Below, piece after piece: positions 1 to 8,031 of a stretch of DNA of 49,964 nt; the first letter of the stretch is position 1; each line of letters begins with the position of its first letter. The position numbers and the translations under genes were made by a program. The DNA lies in assembly GCA_913061155.1 (NCBI GenBank), contig CAJXSI010000006.1, positions 1-49,964 of the forward strand, in the 5' to 3' direction. The stretch is from an uncultured Alphaproteobacteria bacterium. Its GTDB lineage: Bacteria; Pseudomonadota; Alphaproteobacteria; UBA7879; VGCX01. The notes beneath the pieces were generated by a model, which saw only the letters and a program-made list of their open reading frames with translations, had not been told where the DNA came from and did no database searches.

Positions 1-49
1 ACGAGATCTAGTACGGTCTCGTGGGCTCGGAGATGTGTATAAGAGACAG
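1..49. other. Nextera i7 adapter left in the assembly
   Basis: This is not genomic DNA. It reads as the end of the Illumina P7 oligo (1-7), an 8-base i7 index CTAGTACG (8-15), the Nextera read-2 primer site (16-30) and the 19-bp Tn5 mosaic end AGATGTGTATAAGAGACAG (31-49). Translated on the minus strand it adds the familiar false protein tail ending ISEPTRPY to the truncated rluD. Genomic sequence starts at 50. Confidence 0.97.
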
Positions 50-727
50 GTCTGCTGCATACAATTCAATGGTTTCATAATGGGTGATGGCCGTTTTCCC
101 CTTACCTTCAACCACAGCCATTTTCTGACGATTGCGATCACTTCGGATAATATTTTTATCAATCGTCCCTACTGCCGGGGAAAGATGGCCCAAAACAAAG
201 GCAACATAGGTACGGCTTAAAGACCGATCTTCAAACTGTTTTGATAATTCTGTGTGGGCCTTGTCCGTTTTGGCAACAACCATTAACCCACTGGTATCTT
301 TATCCAACCGGTGGACAATGCCTGGGCGTTTCACCCCCCCAATACCGGAAAGACTATCACCGCAGTGGAAAAGCAATGCATTAACCAAAGTGCCTGCGGG
401 ATTCCCTGCCCCCGGATGCACAACCAAGCCAACGGGCTTATTAATAACCAATAGATAGTCGTCTTCAAAGACAACATCCAAAGGGATATCTTCTGCAACG
501 GGATCTGGATCATCTGCGACAGGAATGGTTATAAGATAGACATCGCCTCCCTTAACTTTTGTCGCTGGATTTGTAACAACATCCCCGGCTTGTGTTTTAA
601 GATGGCCTTCCTGGATAAGACTTGTTATACGGGACCGCGTTAGCTGCCCCACACACAAAAGCGATAACGCTTTGTCTAGTCTGGATTTTCCTTGATCTTC
701 TTCTATTACTAATGTCAGTTCTTGCAC
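50..727 (-). CDS. rluD: RluD-family 23S rRNA pseudouridine synthase, 3' end cut off by the contig edge
   Basis: Isomerises uridines to pseudouridine in large-subunit rRNA. An N-terminal S4 RNA-binding domain (about residues 13-60) precedes the RluA-type catalytic domain. The signature HRLDKDTSG sits at residues 139-147, with the catalytic Asp after HRL. Only 226 codons remain before the adapter, whereas family members are usually about 300-330 residues, so the C-terminal third is missing. I place the start at the GTG (725-727) because AGGAAAAG lies just upstream. A TTG at 772 would add 15 residues with no good ribosome binding site. RluA, RluC and RluD are hard to tell apart without a tree. 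The S4 domain argues against RluA. Confidence 0.88.
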
Positions 728-781
728 GAATCTTTTCCTAAATTTGACAATAAAAATTATATTGTGGCACAATGGTAATAA

Positions 782-830
782 TACTTAGTAATGTCACTGG
801 GCACAAGCAACAACATCCCAGTGCTAAGTA
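782..830. repeat. Imperfect hairpin between rluD and the next gene
   Basis: TACTTAG (782-788) plus CACTGGG (795-801) pair perfectly with CCCAGTG (817-823) plus CTAAGTA (824-830), with a 6-base bulge in the left arm. A related CAGTGTTAAGTA motif recurs twice near 41.55 and 41.65 kb, so this is probably a member of a dispersed intergenic element rather than a simple terminator. It lies between two divergent genes. Confidence 0.5.
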
Positions 831-868
831 CTCTTGCACTATGGTTAATATAAGGATAATAAAGACAT

Positions 869-1300
869 ATGTCAGGTATAAAAAATCAAAACCCAATATT
901 TATTGTTTCCAATATGTTTAGTCGCATGCTTATCCCCTTTGCAGCCGTCATGTACACGGCCCTTAAGGAAAGCATTTTATCCCCTGAAGCTGGCGGAATG
1001 ATGGATTCTTGGGTATCCATGGGATTCAGCGTAATCTTTTTTTATATGATCCAAGTCATGATGTTGAAAGACAAAAGCCATCGCTTTTTAAGAAAAGATT
1101 TATGGATGCTGGGCTTTGCCTGGTTATTATTTGGATTTATATGCCAAGCTGTTTTATTTAAATTTGCCTATGGTGTTTCTTGGCAAGCCCTTATGAACAG
1201 TTATGATTTCACCAAAATGGAACCTTGGCCCTATACCTTACTTGCCCTTTTCCTCGCCCCACGAATTTGTGCCATTCCAGCGCGCAATTGGTCTTTCTAA
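869..1300 (+). CDS. Small integral membrane protein, function unknown
   Basis: I do not recognise this 143-residue protein. It has about four hydrophobic stretches (roughly residues 10-32, 48-66, 78-103 and 119-137), so it should sit in the inner membrane. Positively charged Lys/Arg clusters lie between the second and third segments, which suggests that loop is cytoplasmic. The ATG at 869 follows AAGGATAA at a normal distance. It is a single-gene unit, divergent from rluD and convergent with the zinc-ribbon gene. No motif points to a transporter or enzyme. Confidence 0.6.
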   Translation: MSGIKNQNPIFIVSNMFSRMLIPFAAVMYTALKESILSPEAGGMMDSWVSMGFSVIFFYMIQVMMLKDKSHRFLRKDLWMLGFAWLLFGFICQAVLFKFAYGVSWQALMNSYDFTKMEPWPYTLLALFLAPRICAIPARNWSF

Positions 1301-1320
1301 CTTCCTTAGACCTGGTTTAA

Positions 1321-1485
1321 AATAATCTTTGACGCGAAAATCGGCCAAAAAGAATTTATTTAAAATAAGATTTTTGAGGTGAGCCAAAAGGTTAATAGCG
1401 TGGAAAAGTGAAATTGGTGACGCGCAGCGTACCTAGCGTACGTGAGCATCGCAAATAAACTTTGACGCGAAAATCGGCCAAAAAG
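1321..1485. repeat. 32-bp direct repeat pair in an intergenic gap
   Basis: A 32-base unit at 1321-1352 recurs at 1454-1485 with one mismatch, 133 bp apart. Its core is CTTTGACGCGAAAATCGGCC. Between the copies lies a GC-rich stretch with two AGCGTAC heptamers. No coding potential is evident here. The gap separates two convergent genes. Confidence 0.75.
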
Positions 1486-1498
1486 CGCGTTTTAATAC

Positions 1499-2512
1499 CT
1501 ATTTCACAATTTTGTTTTGATAAAGAAGCCACACCAAAGCATCAGCCACTTTCCAACCTGCGCCATTTGATGCTATTTGATCGTTTGGATAGGTTAAGGA
1601 AAAAGTAAAGAACTGGTGATTTGGTAAGTGACGTTTAATAAAATGCAATGTATTGGCCCCATACCAGGCCCCGGTATAGGCCATCATTTCACCAGAAATT
1701 TGCAGGTTATCTTTGGCATTATACCCACCCACATAGTCTGTTTGCCTTAACAAAGTATTTGAATCAGGCAGCAATGATGCCAGTTTTTCAAAACTATGGT
1801 AAGCAATGGCAAAAGGCTTGGATACCGTTCTTTTTTTCGAAGTGGTTGATTCATGAACCAATTTCATTAAATCTTCAAACGCATTATATTTTAAAGGTAA
1901 TGTTGGTATGGGTAAGAAGTATAAAAACGCATCATATAAATTAAAATCATCCTTATTACTATCCCCGTCCACACCGTGAAAAACAAAAGAAAAATAATCC
2001 ATTGTTGGGGAAAATTTATTTAACGGCGATCTTGATTTTTCAAGACGTTCAAACTTTATTTCCAAAGATTTATCTGATGATGGATGAATTATTAATCCTA
2101 AATTATGGGCAAGATTTTCTGAAAATGATTGTTTTGCCATCACAACAAAATGCGATAACTGTGAAGTCATTGCCCCGATTACACCCACATGAATATAATG
2201 GGTTTGGAAAAAGCCCTTATCCAAATTATGGTGACAAGTGGGGCACGCCCTTTGTTCCGTCACATGCGCACAAAGGTCACACTTTTGCCCATCCGCTTCG
2301 TTAAATTTTTTAAGAAAATCTTGGCTTTGACTTTCAATCAAACGTCCTTGTTTTTCAATTGTTGAAACCGGGTGATGATGGGTATAAATGGCATCGTCTT
2401 CATAATCACAAATTTCAGGAATGGATTGACATCGAAACAATGCCTGTTGTTTTGTAAACTTTGTAAAACAATGGGGGCATGTATATTTTTTTTTGATTGA
2501 TTCTTTTATCAT
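1499..2512 (-). CDS. Zinc-ribbon protein with a degenerate P-loop domain, partner of the kinase
   Basis: The N-terminus has three CxxC-type knuckles: C12-P-H-C15, C78-D-L-C81 and C90-P-T-C93. Residues 109-122 follow, reading VGVIGAMTSQLSHF. They sit where zinc-ribbon GTPase-like proteins found beside bacterial kinase/phosphatase/VWA genes usually carry GxxxxGKS/T. Here the Gly and Lys are missing, so nucleotide hydrolysis is unlikely. The remaining roughly 210 residues show no motif I know. I start at the ATG 2510-2512, which has AAGG upstream and abuts the kinase stop at 2514. An earlier start at 2566 would lie inside the kinase gene. Tight coupling to the kinase implies a shared job, possibly as a substrate or scaffold. 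The GTPase-like assignment is inferred from pattern only. Confidence 0.6.
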   Translation of the reverse strand: MIKESIKKKYTCPHCFTKFTKQQALFRCQSIPEICDYEDDAIYTHHHPVSTIEKQGRLIESQSQDFLKKFNEADGQKCDLCAHVTEQRACPTCHHNLDKGFFQTHYIHVGVIGAMTSQLSHFVVMAKQSFSENLAHNLGLIIHPSSDKSLEIKFERLEKSRSPLNKFSPTMDYFSFVFHGVDGDSNKDDFNLYDAFLYFLPIPTLPLKYNAFEDLMKLVHESTTSKKRTVSKPFAIAYHSFEKLASLLPDSNTLLRQTDYVGGYNAKDNLQISGEMMAYTGAWYGANTLHFIKRHLPNHQFFTFSLTYPNDQIASNGAGWKVADALVWLLYQNKIVK

Positions 2513-2513
2513 C

Positions 2514-5279
2514 TTAAACCTTATATGGATGAAGTAACTGTAGCTTATTTTCCCAAACAGGATCAATAATTTCCAAACGGTATTGCCAATTTTTATTCAG
2601 TTTTTGACTCATTCGAATTTCCATTTTATTTGATTTTCCGGCCTGTAAATCACACGGCGGAATTTCCCCAATGATGATAGACTGTGAATCTTTGTAACAG
2701 GGGAATCTATCTTCGGTTGCAATCAAGCGCATCCTTGGAAAAACATTGGTATTTTCGGATTTTACATTTAATAAAATCTTGTAATCATATCCTTTGCCAA
2801 ACCCGCGCCATTTGGCTTTTTTTACTTTGGTGTCATAGGCTATGGCTGAAAAATTTTTATCTTTAAGGGTAAAGGCATCGGCCAATAATAAAGGGTGGCC
2901 ACAAACAACCGTGGCTGGCCACACATGAATAAACAAAGGGCCTGACCTTAATTTTGGGATGCGGGTTTGGCCCATCAAATCCCTTTTTTCCACCAGACAA
3001 CGATAAAGACAATTTTGATCATTGTAATGTGCTGGCGTTGGGGTGGCACTAACTGTTATCAAACAAATGGGAATTCGGGCATTTGATTCAGGCCATTCCC
3101 AACGGGCGGTTATAAAGTCTTTTTCAGCTGTAATTTTTTGCCAATTAGATTCCTTAAAATGCACATTTCTGTAATACGTTTGGAACGCCCTGCGTACCCG
3201 TTCCGCTTTGATGGGATCCTCAATCAAAGGGGCAAATTTTTCTTCTTCCCAATTTTCAACAATAACTTCAACCTGATCTTCTTGAATCGCCCGGTATACC
3301 TTGCGCCATGTACTGGCCAATGTTTCCGCAACCTTTATCTTTGGCAAAAATATTTCAAATTCCGGCCGCCCTTCACATATTTCTGGGTTCCATAGCTTTG
3401 CCAATGCTTGTAAATCAGATTTTTCGTTGGCCTTTTGGAATTTTTTTAATAGGTCTTGTCGTTTTTGGGCCTGCAAAATATGATTTTTAAAAGATGTGCC
3501 ATCAAATATTTCTTCTAAAAAGTCAGACCTGTGTAAAGATGGATGTTTCCCCCACCAGACATCAACCATCACATCTTGCTTATTAACAAGATCTTTCAAC
3601 GTATCAACAGCAGATTTATGAATCCGGGCATCTTGTATAAATTTTTTCTGACCATCTGTCATTCTAAATTTCTGATATGTTTTTTTATTGGCCTCCCATA
3701 ACTTTAAACCGGTGGCATGTTTTCCCTTATCATAGGCTTCTTTAAAAGCACGCCATGATTCAATTCGTTGGCGGGCAACAACAACACGATCAAATATTTC
3801 CGGCTCGGCGGATTTAATACTTTCTGGCCATTGATGGTGGGCGTAAACCTCCAGAATTTCCCGTTCAAAGTCCTCATCCATCACAGGATCACCGAATGAA
3901 TCTTTTTTATCTGCCTTGGCAACGGCTTCTTTTAATTTCGATAAAGACTGACGGCGGCGGCGAATTTCTTCTAAAAATTCTTTTAATGGTTTTCCATTGA
4001 CGCGCTCGGTCGGGGCCAACGGAAAGTAACTTAGTTTATCGTCCGTACTCCACCAATCAAGAATTTCCTGGTCACTTTTACTTTGCAGACAAAATTCCTT
4101 AAACTGATCCAGAACTTGAATATAATCACAGGCTTTCTTGATTTCTTCTTTCTGTACTGAAAATCGACTTTCTTTATGCAGGTCTGTATTGGTATTCCAG
4201 ATTCTGGCGATTTCCCGCATGTCTTCGGTTTTTATCGCTTGTTCCAACTTAACAACGTCTTCTGTCCGGGCATACCCTTTTACTGCGGGAAAAATATCCA
4301 CACCCGTTATTTGTTTTCGACTGCACCAAAAACAAGTTTCCCCACTTAAAAAGTGCTGGGAATTTTCTGGACAGGTTGTAAGGCTTTGCACTGCTTCTGT
4401 TAAAATTGCCTTCCAGTCAGCCGCTGATAATCTTTGATTGGGGTGAACAAACCCATCATTAAATGTTTGCAAAAAGGCAGCGCGGATCTTTGGATGCAAA
4501 ATTTCTTGTGGCAAGGCATACATGGGGCTTTGCACTTTTGCATTGGGGGCATAGGGCCATTCGCCCTTTAAGATTGCGTCATCCCGACTTTCTGGTTCTT
4601 CCCCTTCTGGCCATTCTCCGCTGAAGGGATGATACCCCAACAACAAAAGGTGAATCATAATGGCCAGGCCAAAACGATCATGAACCTCTGTTCGATCCAC
4701 GTCTGCCAGATTTTTGCCTATTAATTCAGAGGGGGTAAATCCTTCGGATCCAACCGGACACCGATACACCCTTCCTTCTTGCTGAATTTGAAATGAATCT
4801 GCATCTGTAAGGGCAACCAGCGCACGGTCATTAATCATAAAGTTATCGGTTTTAACATCCCCAACAACGTATCCTTTTTTATGAAGCGCCTCCAGAATCG
4901 AGGCTATATTGTAAGCCGTCACATGTAAATAATGCCAATTAAACCCAGGGGCATTCCGTTTACGAAGTTTTGTATTATAAACGTGATTTACCCGTAAAGA
5001 TCCGGAAACACGCGGCATAATAAACCCACAGAACTGACCTTGATCATCCTGAACGGTTCCTTGTGGCCAGGCAATGGATATATGATTCTGGCTTTTTGTT
5101 GGGTCTTCGGGTGGGTTTTGAACCATGGCCAAAACTTTTGTTTCATAATCATGACGGGGGGTGTGATAAATCTTTGCCACAATCTCAGGCAGATCCGTCA
5201 GCCATATGGCGCCTTCCCCCCCGCTATCCAAGCGTTGCTTTAAATCAATTTTCTGACCTGTTTCTTTTATCGTGTACAT
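2514..5279 (-). CDS. Large Ser/Thr protein kinase-like protein with zinc ribbon (TerY-P triad kinase)
   Basis: A cytoplasmic protein of 921 residues. The N-terminal kinase domain has a glycine loop GGEGAIW (20-26), a lysine in VAKIY (K36), a catalytic-loop-like GDVKTDN (D141, N146) and a metal-binding TDADSF (D159/D161). This matches the atypical kinases encoded with VWA and PP2C genes. A four-cysteine zinc ribbon lies near residues 302-320. A long helical, charged region and a C-terminal beta-rich domain follow. The usual HRD is VGD, which is common in this group. The gene starts 8 bp after higA with no strong ribosome binding site, so translation may be coupled to the higBA transcript. Its natural partners, the phosphatase and VWA protein, lie 2 kb upstream on the same strand. 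Kinase activity is expected but unproven. Confidence 0.82.
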   Translation of the reverse strand: MYTIKETGQKIDLKQRLDSGGEGAIWLTDLPEIVAKIYHTPRHDYETKVLAMVQNPPEDPTKSQNHISIAWPQGTVQDDQGQFCGFIMPRVSGSLRVNHVYNTKLRKRNAPGFNWHYLHVTAYNIASILEALHKKGYVVGDVKTDNFMINDRALVALTDADSFQIQQEGRVYRCPVGSEGFTPSELIGKNLADVDRTEVHDRFGLAIMIHLLLLGYHPFSGEWPEGEEPESRDDAILKGEWPYAPNAKVQSPMYALPQEILHPKIRAAFLQTFNDGFVHPNQRLSAADWKAILTEAVQSLTTCPENSQHFLSGETCFWCSRKQITGVDIFPAVKGYARTEDVVKLEQAIKTEDMREIARIWNTNTDLHKESRFSVQKEEIKKACDYIQVLDQFKEFCLQSKSDQEILDWWSTDDKLSYFPLAPTERVNGKPLKEFLEEIRRRRQSLSKLKEAVAKADKKDSFGDPVMDEDFEREILEVYAHHQWPESIKSAEPEIFDRVVVARQRIESWRAFKEAYDKGKHATGLKLWEANKKTYQKFRMTDGQKKFIQDARIHKSAVDTLKDLVNKQDVMVDVWWGKHPSLHRSDFLEEIFDGTSFKNHILQAQKRQDLLKKFQKANEKSDLQALAKLWNPEICEGRPEFEIFLPKIKVAETLASTWRKVYRAIQEDQVEVIVENWEEEKFAPLIEDPIKAERVRRAFQTYYRNVHFKESNWQKITAEKDFITARWEWPESNARIPICLITVSATPTPAHYNDQNCLYRCLVEKRDLMGQTRIPKLRSGPLFIHVWPATVVCGHPLLLADAFTLKDKNFSAIAYDTKVKKAKWRGFGKGYDYKILLNVKSENTNVFPRMRLIATEDRFPCYKDSQSIIIGEIPPCDLQAGKSNKMEIRMSQKLNKNWQYRLEIIDPVWENKLQLLHPYKV

Positions 5280-5286
5280 TATTATT

Positions 5287-5598
5287 CTAACAACTTAATT
5301 GATTATCTGACCTATCACATACCGTAATCATTTTGATCTGTCCTTTAATCTTTCTTTTGGTTTCCAAAAGTTCATAGCTATCTTGAAGCCGCATCCAAAA
5401 ACCTTCACTTGTTCCAAAGTATTTTGCAAGCCTTAAATCTGTATCAGCTGTCACACTTCTTATCCCTTTTACAATTTCATTTATCCTTCCAGGTGGCACT
5501 TTAATATCTCTGGCAATCTGATTTTGACTTAATTTTAAAGGCTTTAAAAATTCTTCCAGAAGAATTTCCCCTGGGTGTATGTTCCTTAATTCTTTCAT
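5287..5598 (-). CDS. higA: HigA-type antitoxin (XRE-family)
   Basis: A 103-residue protein that starts with the HPGEILLEEFL motif typical of HigA/VapI antitoxins. A helix-turn-helix of the Cro/XRE type follows (about residues 24-62, SQNQIARDI and the recognition helix after it), then GTSEGFWMRLQ. It should bind and neutralise HigB and repress the higBA promoter. It lies 11 bp downstream of higB, and toxin-first order is usual for HigBA. The C-terminal 20 residues are less conserved in character. An AGGAG ribosome binding site precedes the ATG. Confidence 0.9.
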   Translation of the reverse strand: MKELRNIHPGEILLEEFLKPLKLSQNQIARDIKVPPGRINEIVKGIRSVTADTDLRLAKYFGTSEGFWMRLQDSYELLETKRKIKGQIKMITVCDRSDNQLSC

Positions 5599-5609
5599 TT
5601 TTTACTCCT

Positions 5610-5891
5610 TTAGTGGTAATCAATGATTTCCACAATCATGGCATTAGTGTCTTTCCATTCAAAGCATATTCGCCATTGTTGATTTATTCTTATACTGTGT
5701 TGGCCTTTTCGTTTACCCTTCAAGGATTCCAGCCTATTACTGGGAGGTATCCGTAAGTCTTCTATTTTCATAGAGGCCTCTATTAAACGGAGTTTTATTA
5801 AAGCTATTTCTTGTATGTCCCTTGGTAACTTACAAGAAATATGGCCACGCCATATTTTTTCTGCTTCTTTACACTTAAAACTTATTATCAT
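5610..5891 (-). CDS. higB: HigB-type mRNA interferase toxin (RelE/ParE fold)
   Basis: A 93-residue basic protein. It contains LKGKRKGQHSIRINQQWRICFEW, a pattern diagnostic of HigB/RelE-superfamily toxins, in which the RINxxWRIxF strand and the C-terminal EIIDYH carry the conserved residues. Toxins of this family cleave mRNA at the ribosome. It is the first gene of the higBA pair and is followed directly by the kinase gene. The promoter region upstream holds tandem TACGTTA repeats. No truncation is visible, so the pair looks functional. Confidence 0.9.
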   Translation of the reverse strand: MIISFKCKEAEKIWRGHISCKLPRDIQEIALIKLRLIEASMKIEDLRIPPSNRLESLKGKRKGQHSIRINQQWRICFEWKDTNAMIVEIIDYH

Positions 5892-5903
5892 AATTTAATG
5901 TAT

Positions 5904-5917
5904 TACGTTATACGTTA
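5904..5917. promoter_or_regulatory. Tandem heptamer upstream of higB, candidate HigA operator
   Basis: Two head-to-tail TACGTTA units lie 13-26 bp upstream of the higB start codon, in an AT-rich segment suited to a -10 region. HigA-type antitoxins repress their own promoter. This is the only repeated motif at that position. The assignment is inferred from location. Confidence 0.4.
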
Positions 5918-5981
5918 TATGTCAATACCTAAGCTAACCCCAAAAGTTAAATTAGAAATACGGCCGCCCGCTTGTTAAGGA

Positions 5982-7031
5982 TCATCGAAAATAATTCTTC
6001 ACTGCAAATTCAATCTGTTGCATAAAAAGTTCTTTGAATGCAGAAAGATTATTTTGCTCATAAAAGAACAGCATAGCTTTTTTATAGGCCAGCGATTCCA
6101 CACTGCGGTAAGATAATGGGCATGCCCCCTCTGCAATCAGCAGCGCGTTACTTACCATTCGCGCAGTGCGTTTATTACCGTCTTCGAAGGGCTGAATATA
6201 AGAAATAAGAGCCACTGCGAGCAATGCCTTTTCAAAACCGTTTTGCTTGGTATTGATGGTTAGGCACATTCTGTCTATCGCTTCTTTGATCTGATGGGAA
6301 TTATCCAAGGGTTTATAGGCGGTACCTGTGATGCCAATTGTCCGTGAGCGCAGGTTGCGTCTGATGCCTAAATCCTTAATCAATAAAGAATGGATTTCCT
6401 CAAGCATTGCTAAATTAAGCGTCCTTCCCATCTCCTTATGCTCTAAAATAAAATCCAGGCATTCTTTATGATTCAGCAGCATCGTCGCTTCTTCCTGCGA
6501 TTTTCCTTTTGCGCGTTTATGTTCTATAAAAAGCCTCTCTGTTTCTAACAATGAATAGGTGTTGCCCTCTATTTGCGATGATTTCCAACTTAGCTCAATC
6601 GTCAGGCGCTCTAATTCTTTTTGATAGATTGCCGGCGAAAGGGTCGTGATGTTCTGCCGATATTCTTGTTTTAACGCCTCAAGATAAGAAAATTGCTCCT
6701 GCGTGAAAAGCGACACGTCTTTGAGCATAGCGATTAAATCGTCATTGAACCTTCCCAATATAGTGCGCGCATCTGGATCTAAGTCAAAATACTGATCAAG
6801 CTGAACCGGTGTAAAAAGCTTGTAAGAGGGAGATAGTTGATAAACAGTCGCACGACCTTTGCCGATTTTGATCAAGTAGTCTAGGGCAACCAAAGTTGCC
6901 ATATCACGGTTTAATGTAGGGGTACTGATTTTTTCCGTTAATTGGGTTTGAACCTGAGATATAGAGGCGGTACGGTAATCAGCAACAATCTCCAAAATAG
7001 CTTTCTGTCTGCGTGTTATGGGTTTTTTCAT
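5982..7031 (-). CDS. Fic-family protein with N-terminal winged helix; catalytic His replaced by Gln
   Basis: A protein of 349 residues. Residues 1-66 look like a DNA-binding winged helix. An N-terminal inhibitory helix follows, with the class II motif SSQIEG (S151-xxx-E155-G156). The Fic core has its motif at 280-291, reading QPFEDGNKRTAR. Active Fic enzymes have His at the first position, needed to attack AMP or another nucleotide. I re-read the codon and it is CAG (Gln). The Asp/Glu-Gly-Asn and terminal Arg that bind phosphates are intact. The protein may therefore bind nucleotide without transferring it, or act mainly as a transcription regulator. It sits between the phosphatase and higBA, and a perfect palindrome lies upstream. 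Confidence 0.88.
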   Translation of the reverse strand: MKKPITRRQKAILEIVADYRTASISQVQTQLTEKISTPTLNRDMATLVALDYLIKIGKGRATVYQLSPSYKLFTPVQLDQYFDLDPDARTILGRFNDDLIAMLKDVSLFTQEQFSYLEALKQEYRQNITTLSPAIYQKELERLTIELSWKSSQIEGNTYSLLETERLFIEHKRAKGKSQEEATMLLNHKECLDFILEHKEMGRTLNLAMLEEIHSLLIKDLGIRRNLRSRTIGITGTAYKPLDNSHQIKEAIDRMCLTINTKQNGFEKALLAVALISYIQPFEDGNKRTARMVSNALLIAEGACPLSYRSVESLAYKKAMLFFYEQNNLSAFKELFMQQIEFAVKNYFR

Positions 7032-7039
7032 TCTCTAAA

Positions 7040-7083
7040 ATCCTATCATATTCACAGCTTCATCCTATCATTTTTGATAGGAT
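7040..7083. promoter_or_regulatory. ATCCTATCA palindrome upstream of the Fic gene, candidate autoregulatory operator
   Basis: A perfect inverted repeat has arms ATCCTATCA (7062-7070) and TGATAGGAT (7075-7083) with a TTTT spacer. A third half site, ATCCTATCA, lies at 7040-7048. All of this is within 55 bp upstream of the Fic ATG. The Fic protein has its own DNA-binding domain, so self-regulation is the simplest reading (inference). Confidence 0.6.
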
Positions 7084-7292
7084 TTGCAAGTTTTTATGAT
7101 AGAAAACAGAAAAAGCCATTATAAGGAATAAATCAATCAACCCTTAACAGCCTTACGTTTATTCGTAAATTTTCTTATGAAAATGGATTCATAATATTTC
7201 TATTGGGGCTGACACCTAAACTAAAACAAAAAGGAATTCACCTTCTTACGTAGCGCGTATAAGCAAATGACATAATAAAAACAAGGCGAAAA

Positions 7293-8030
7293 CTATTCAC
7301 CCAAAAATTTTGCGATAATAAGCGTTCGGTCATCATTTGATCTTTGTTTTAATCGATCGGATGTTAGGAATGATTTTAGCTCTGAATCAATCAATTCCTT
7401 ATCAGGCTTTTCTGATAAGAAAGTATCAAACGGTTTGAAAAAGCCCATATGGGCCTCGTTCAACCGGTGGTCTATGGCGACATGATCCAGGCCATCCGTT
7501 GCCAGGGCAACAAAATTAATGGGTTCACGTTGTACAAAAGTTTGAATATCCAAAGTCTCGTCTGTCACAAAACTTGTTTCATTAACGTATTCCCCTTTTT
7601 TGCCAGAAAAGATTAAATCATATTCATCTTCTGCCCCTGACACAAGAAACCCATCCCCCACCTGGATACCAATCAAACAGTCTGGCATAAAGACAGCCGC
7701 CACCAATGTGCTGGCATAATTATGAGGATCTTCTTTATTTTTTTCAGCGATGTTACGGATTTTTTCCCGGATAATTTGGGGAATATTACTAAGATCTTGT
7801 ATCGTTTGGGAGGAAAGATTTTTCAGATCCAGTTTCTTGAGGCACGCCATGGCTTCTTTGACTGTTATTTCTGCGCCTTCTTTTGCCTTGGAAACAGACC
7901 CCGCCCCATCGGCAAGGACGGCGATAACTTGATGATCGCCTATTTTTTCCACAGCAAACGCATCTTGGCAATCGTGATCATGCTCCCTAATTTGTTTTGC
8001 AACAGCGCAAGCGCCTGTAATCCATGTCAT
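7293..8030 (-). CDS. PP2C-family Ser/Thr protein phosphatase (TerY-P triad)
   Basis: A cytoplasmic metal-dependent phosphatase of 245 residues. The metal-binding motifs are present in order: D23 in HDCQDAF, D41-G-A-G-S, GDGFLV in the middle, ATDGLD, and the C-terminal NDDRTLIIAKF. It should reverse phosphorylation by the neighbouring kinase. The start codon lies one base after the stop of the VWA gene, so the two are co-translated. Compact, non-membrane PP2Cs of this length with a DGAGS motif are the form found in VWA/phosphatase/kinase triads. In T6SS clusters the comparable enzyme is PppA, but this one reads more like the TerY-P type. Confidence 0.88.
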   Translation of the reverse strand: MTWITGACAVAKQIREHDHDCQDAFAVEKIGDHQVIAVLADGAGSVSKAKEGAEITVKEAMACLKKLDLKNLSSQTIQDLSNIPQIIREKIRNIAEKNKEDPHNYASTLVAAVFMPDCLIGIQVGDGFLVSGAEDEYDLIFSGKKGEYVNETSFVTDETLDIQTFVQREPINFVALATDGLDHVAIDHRLNEAHMGFFKPFDTFLSEKPDKELIDSELKSFLTSDRLKQRSNDDRTLIIAKFLGE

Positions 8031-8031
8031 A

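Noticed and set aside
728-772. Longer rluD start at a TTG (772)
   Set aside because: The extra 15 residues are not S4-like, and the GTG at 727 has a better ribosome binding site.
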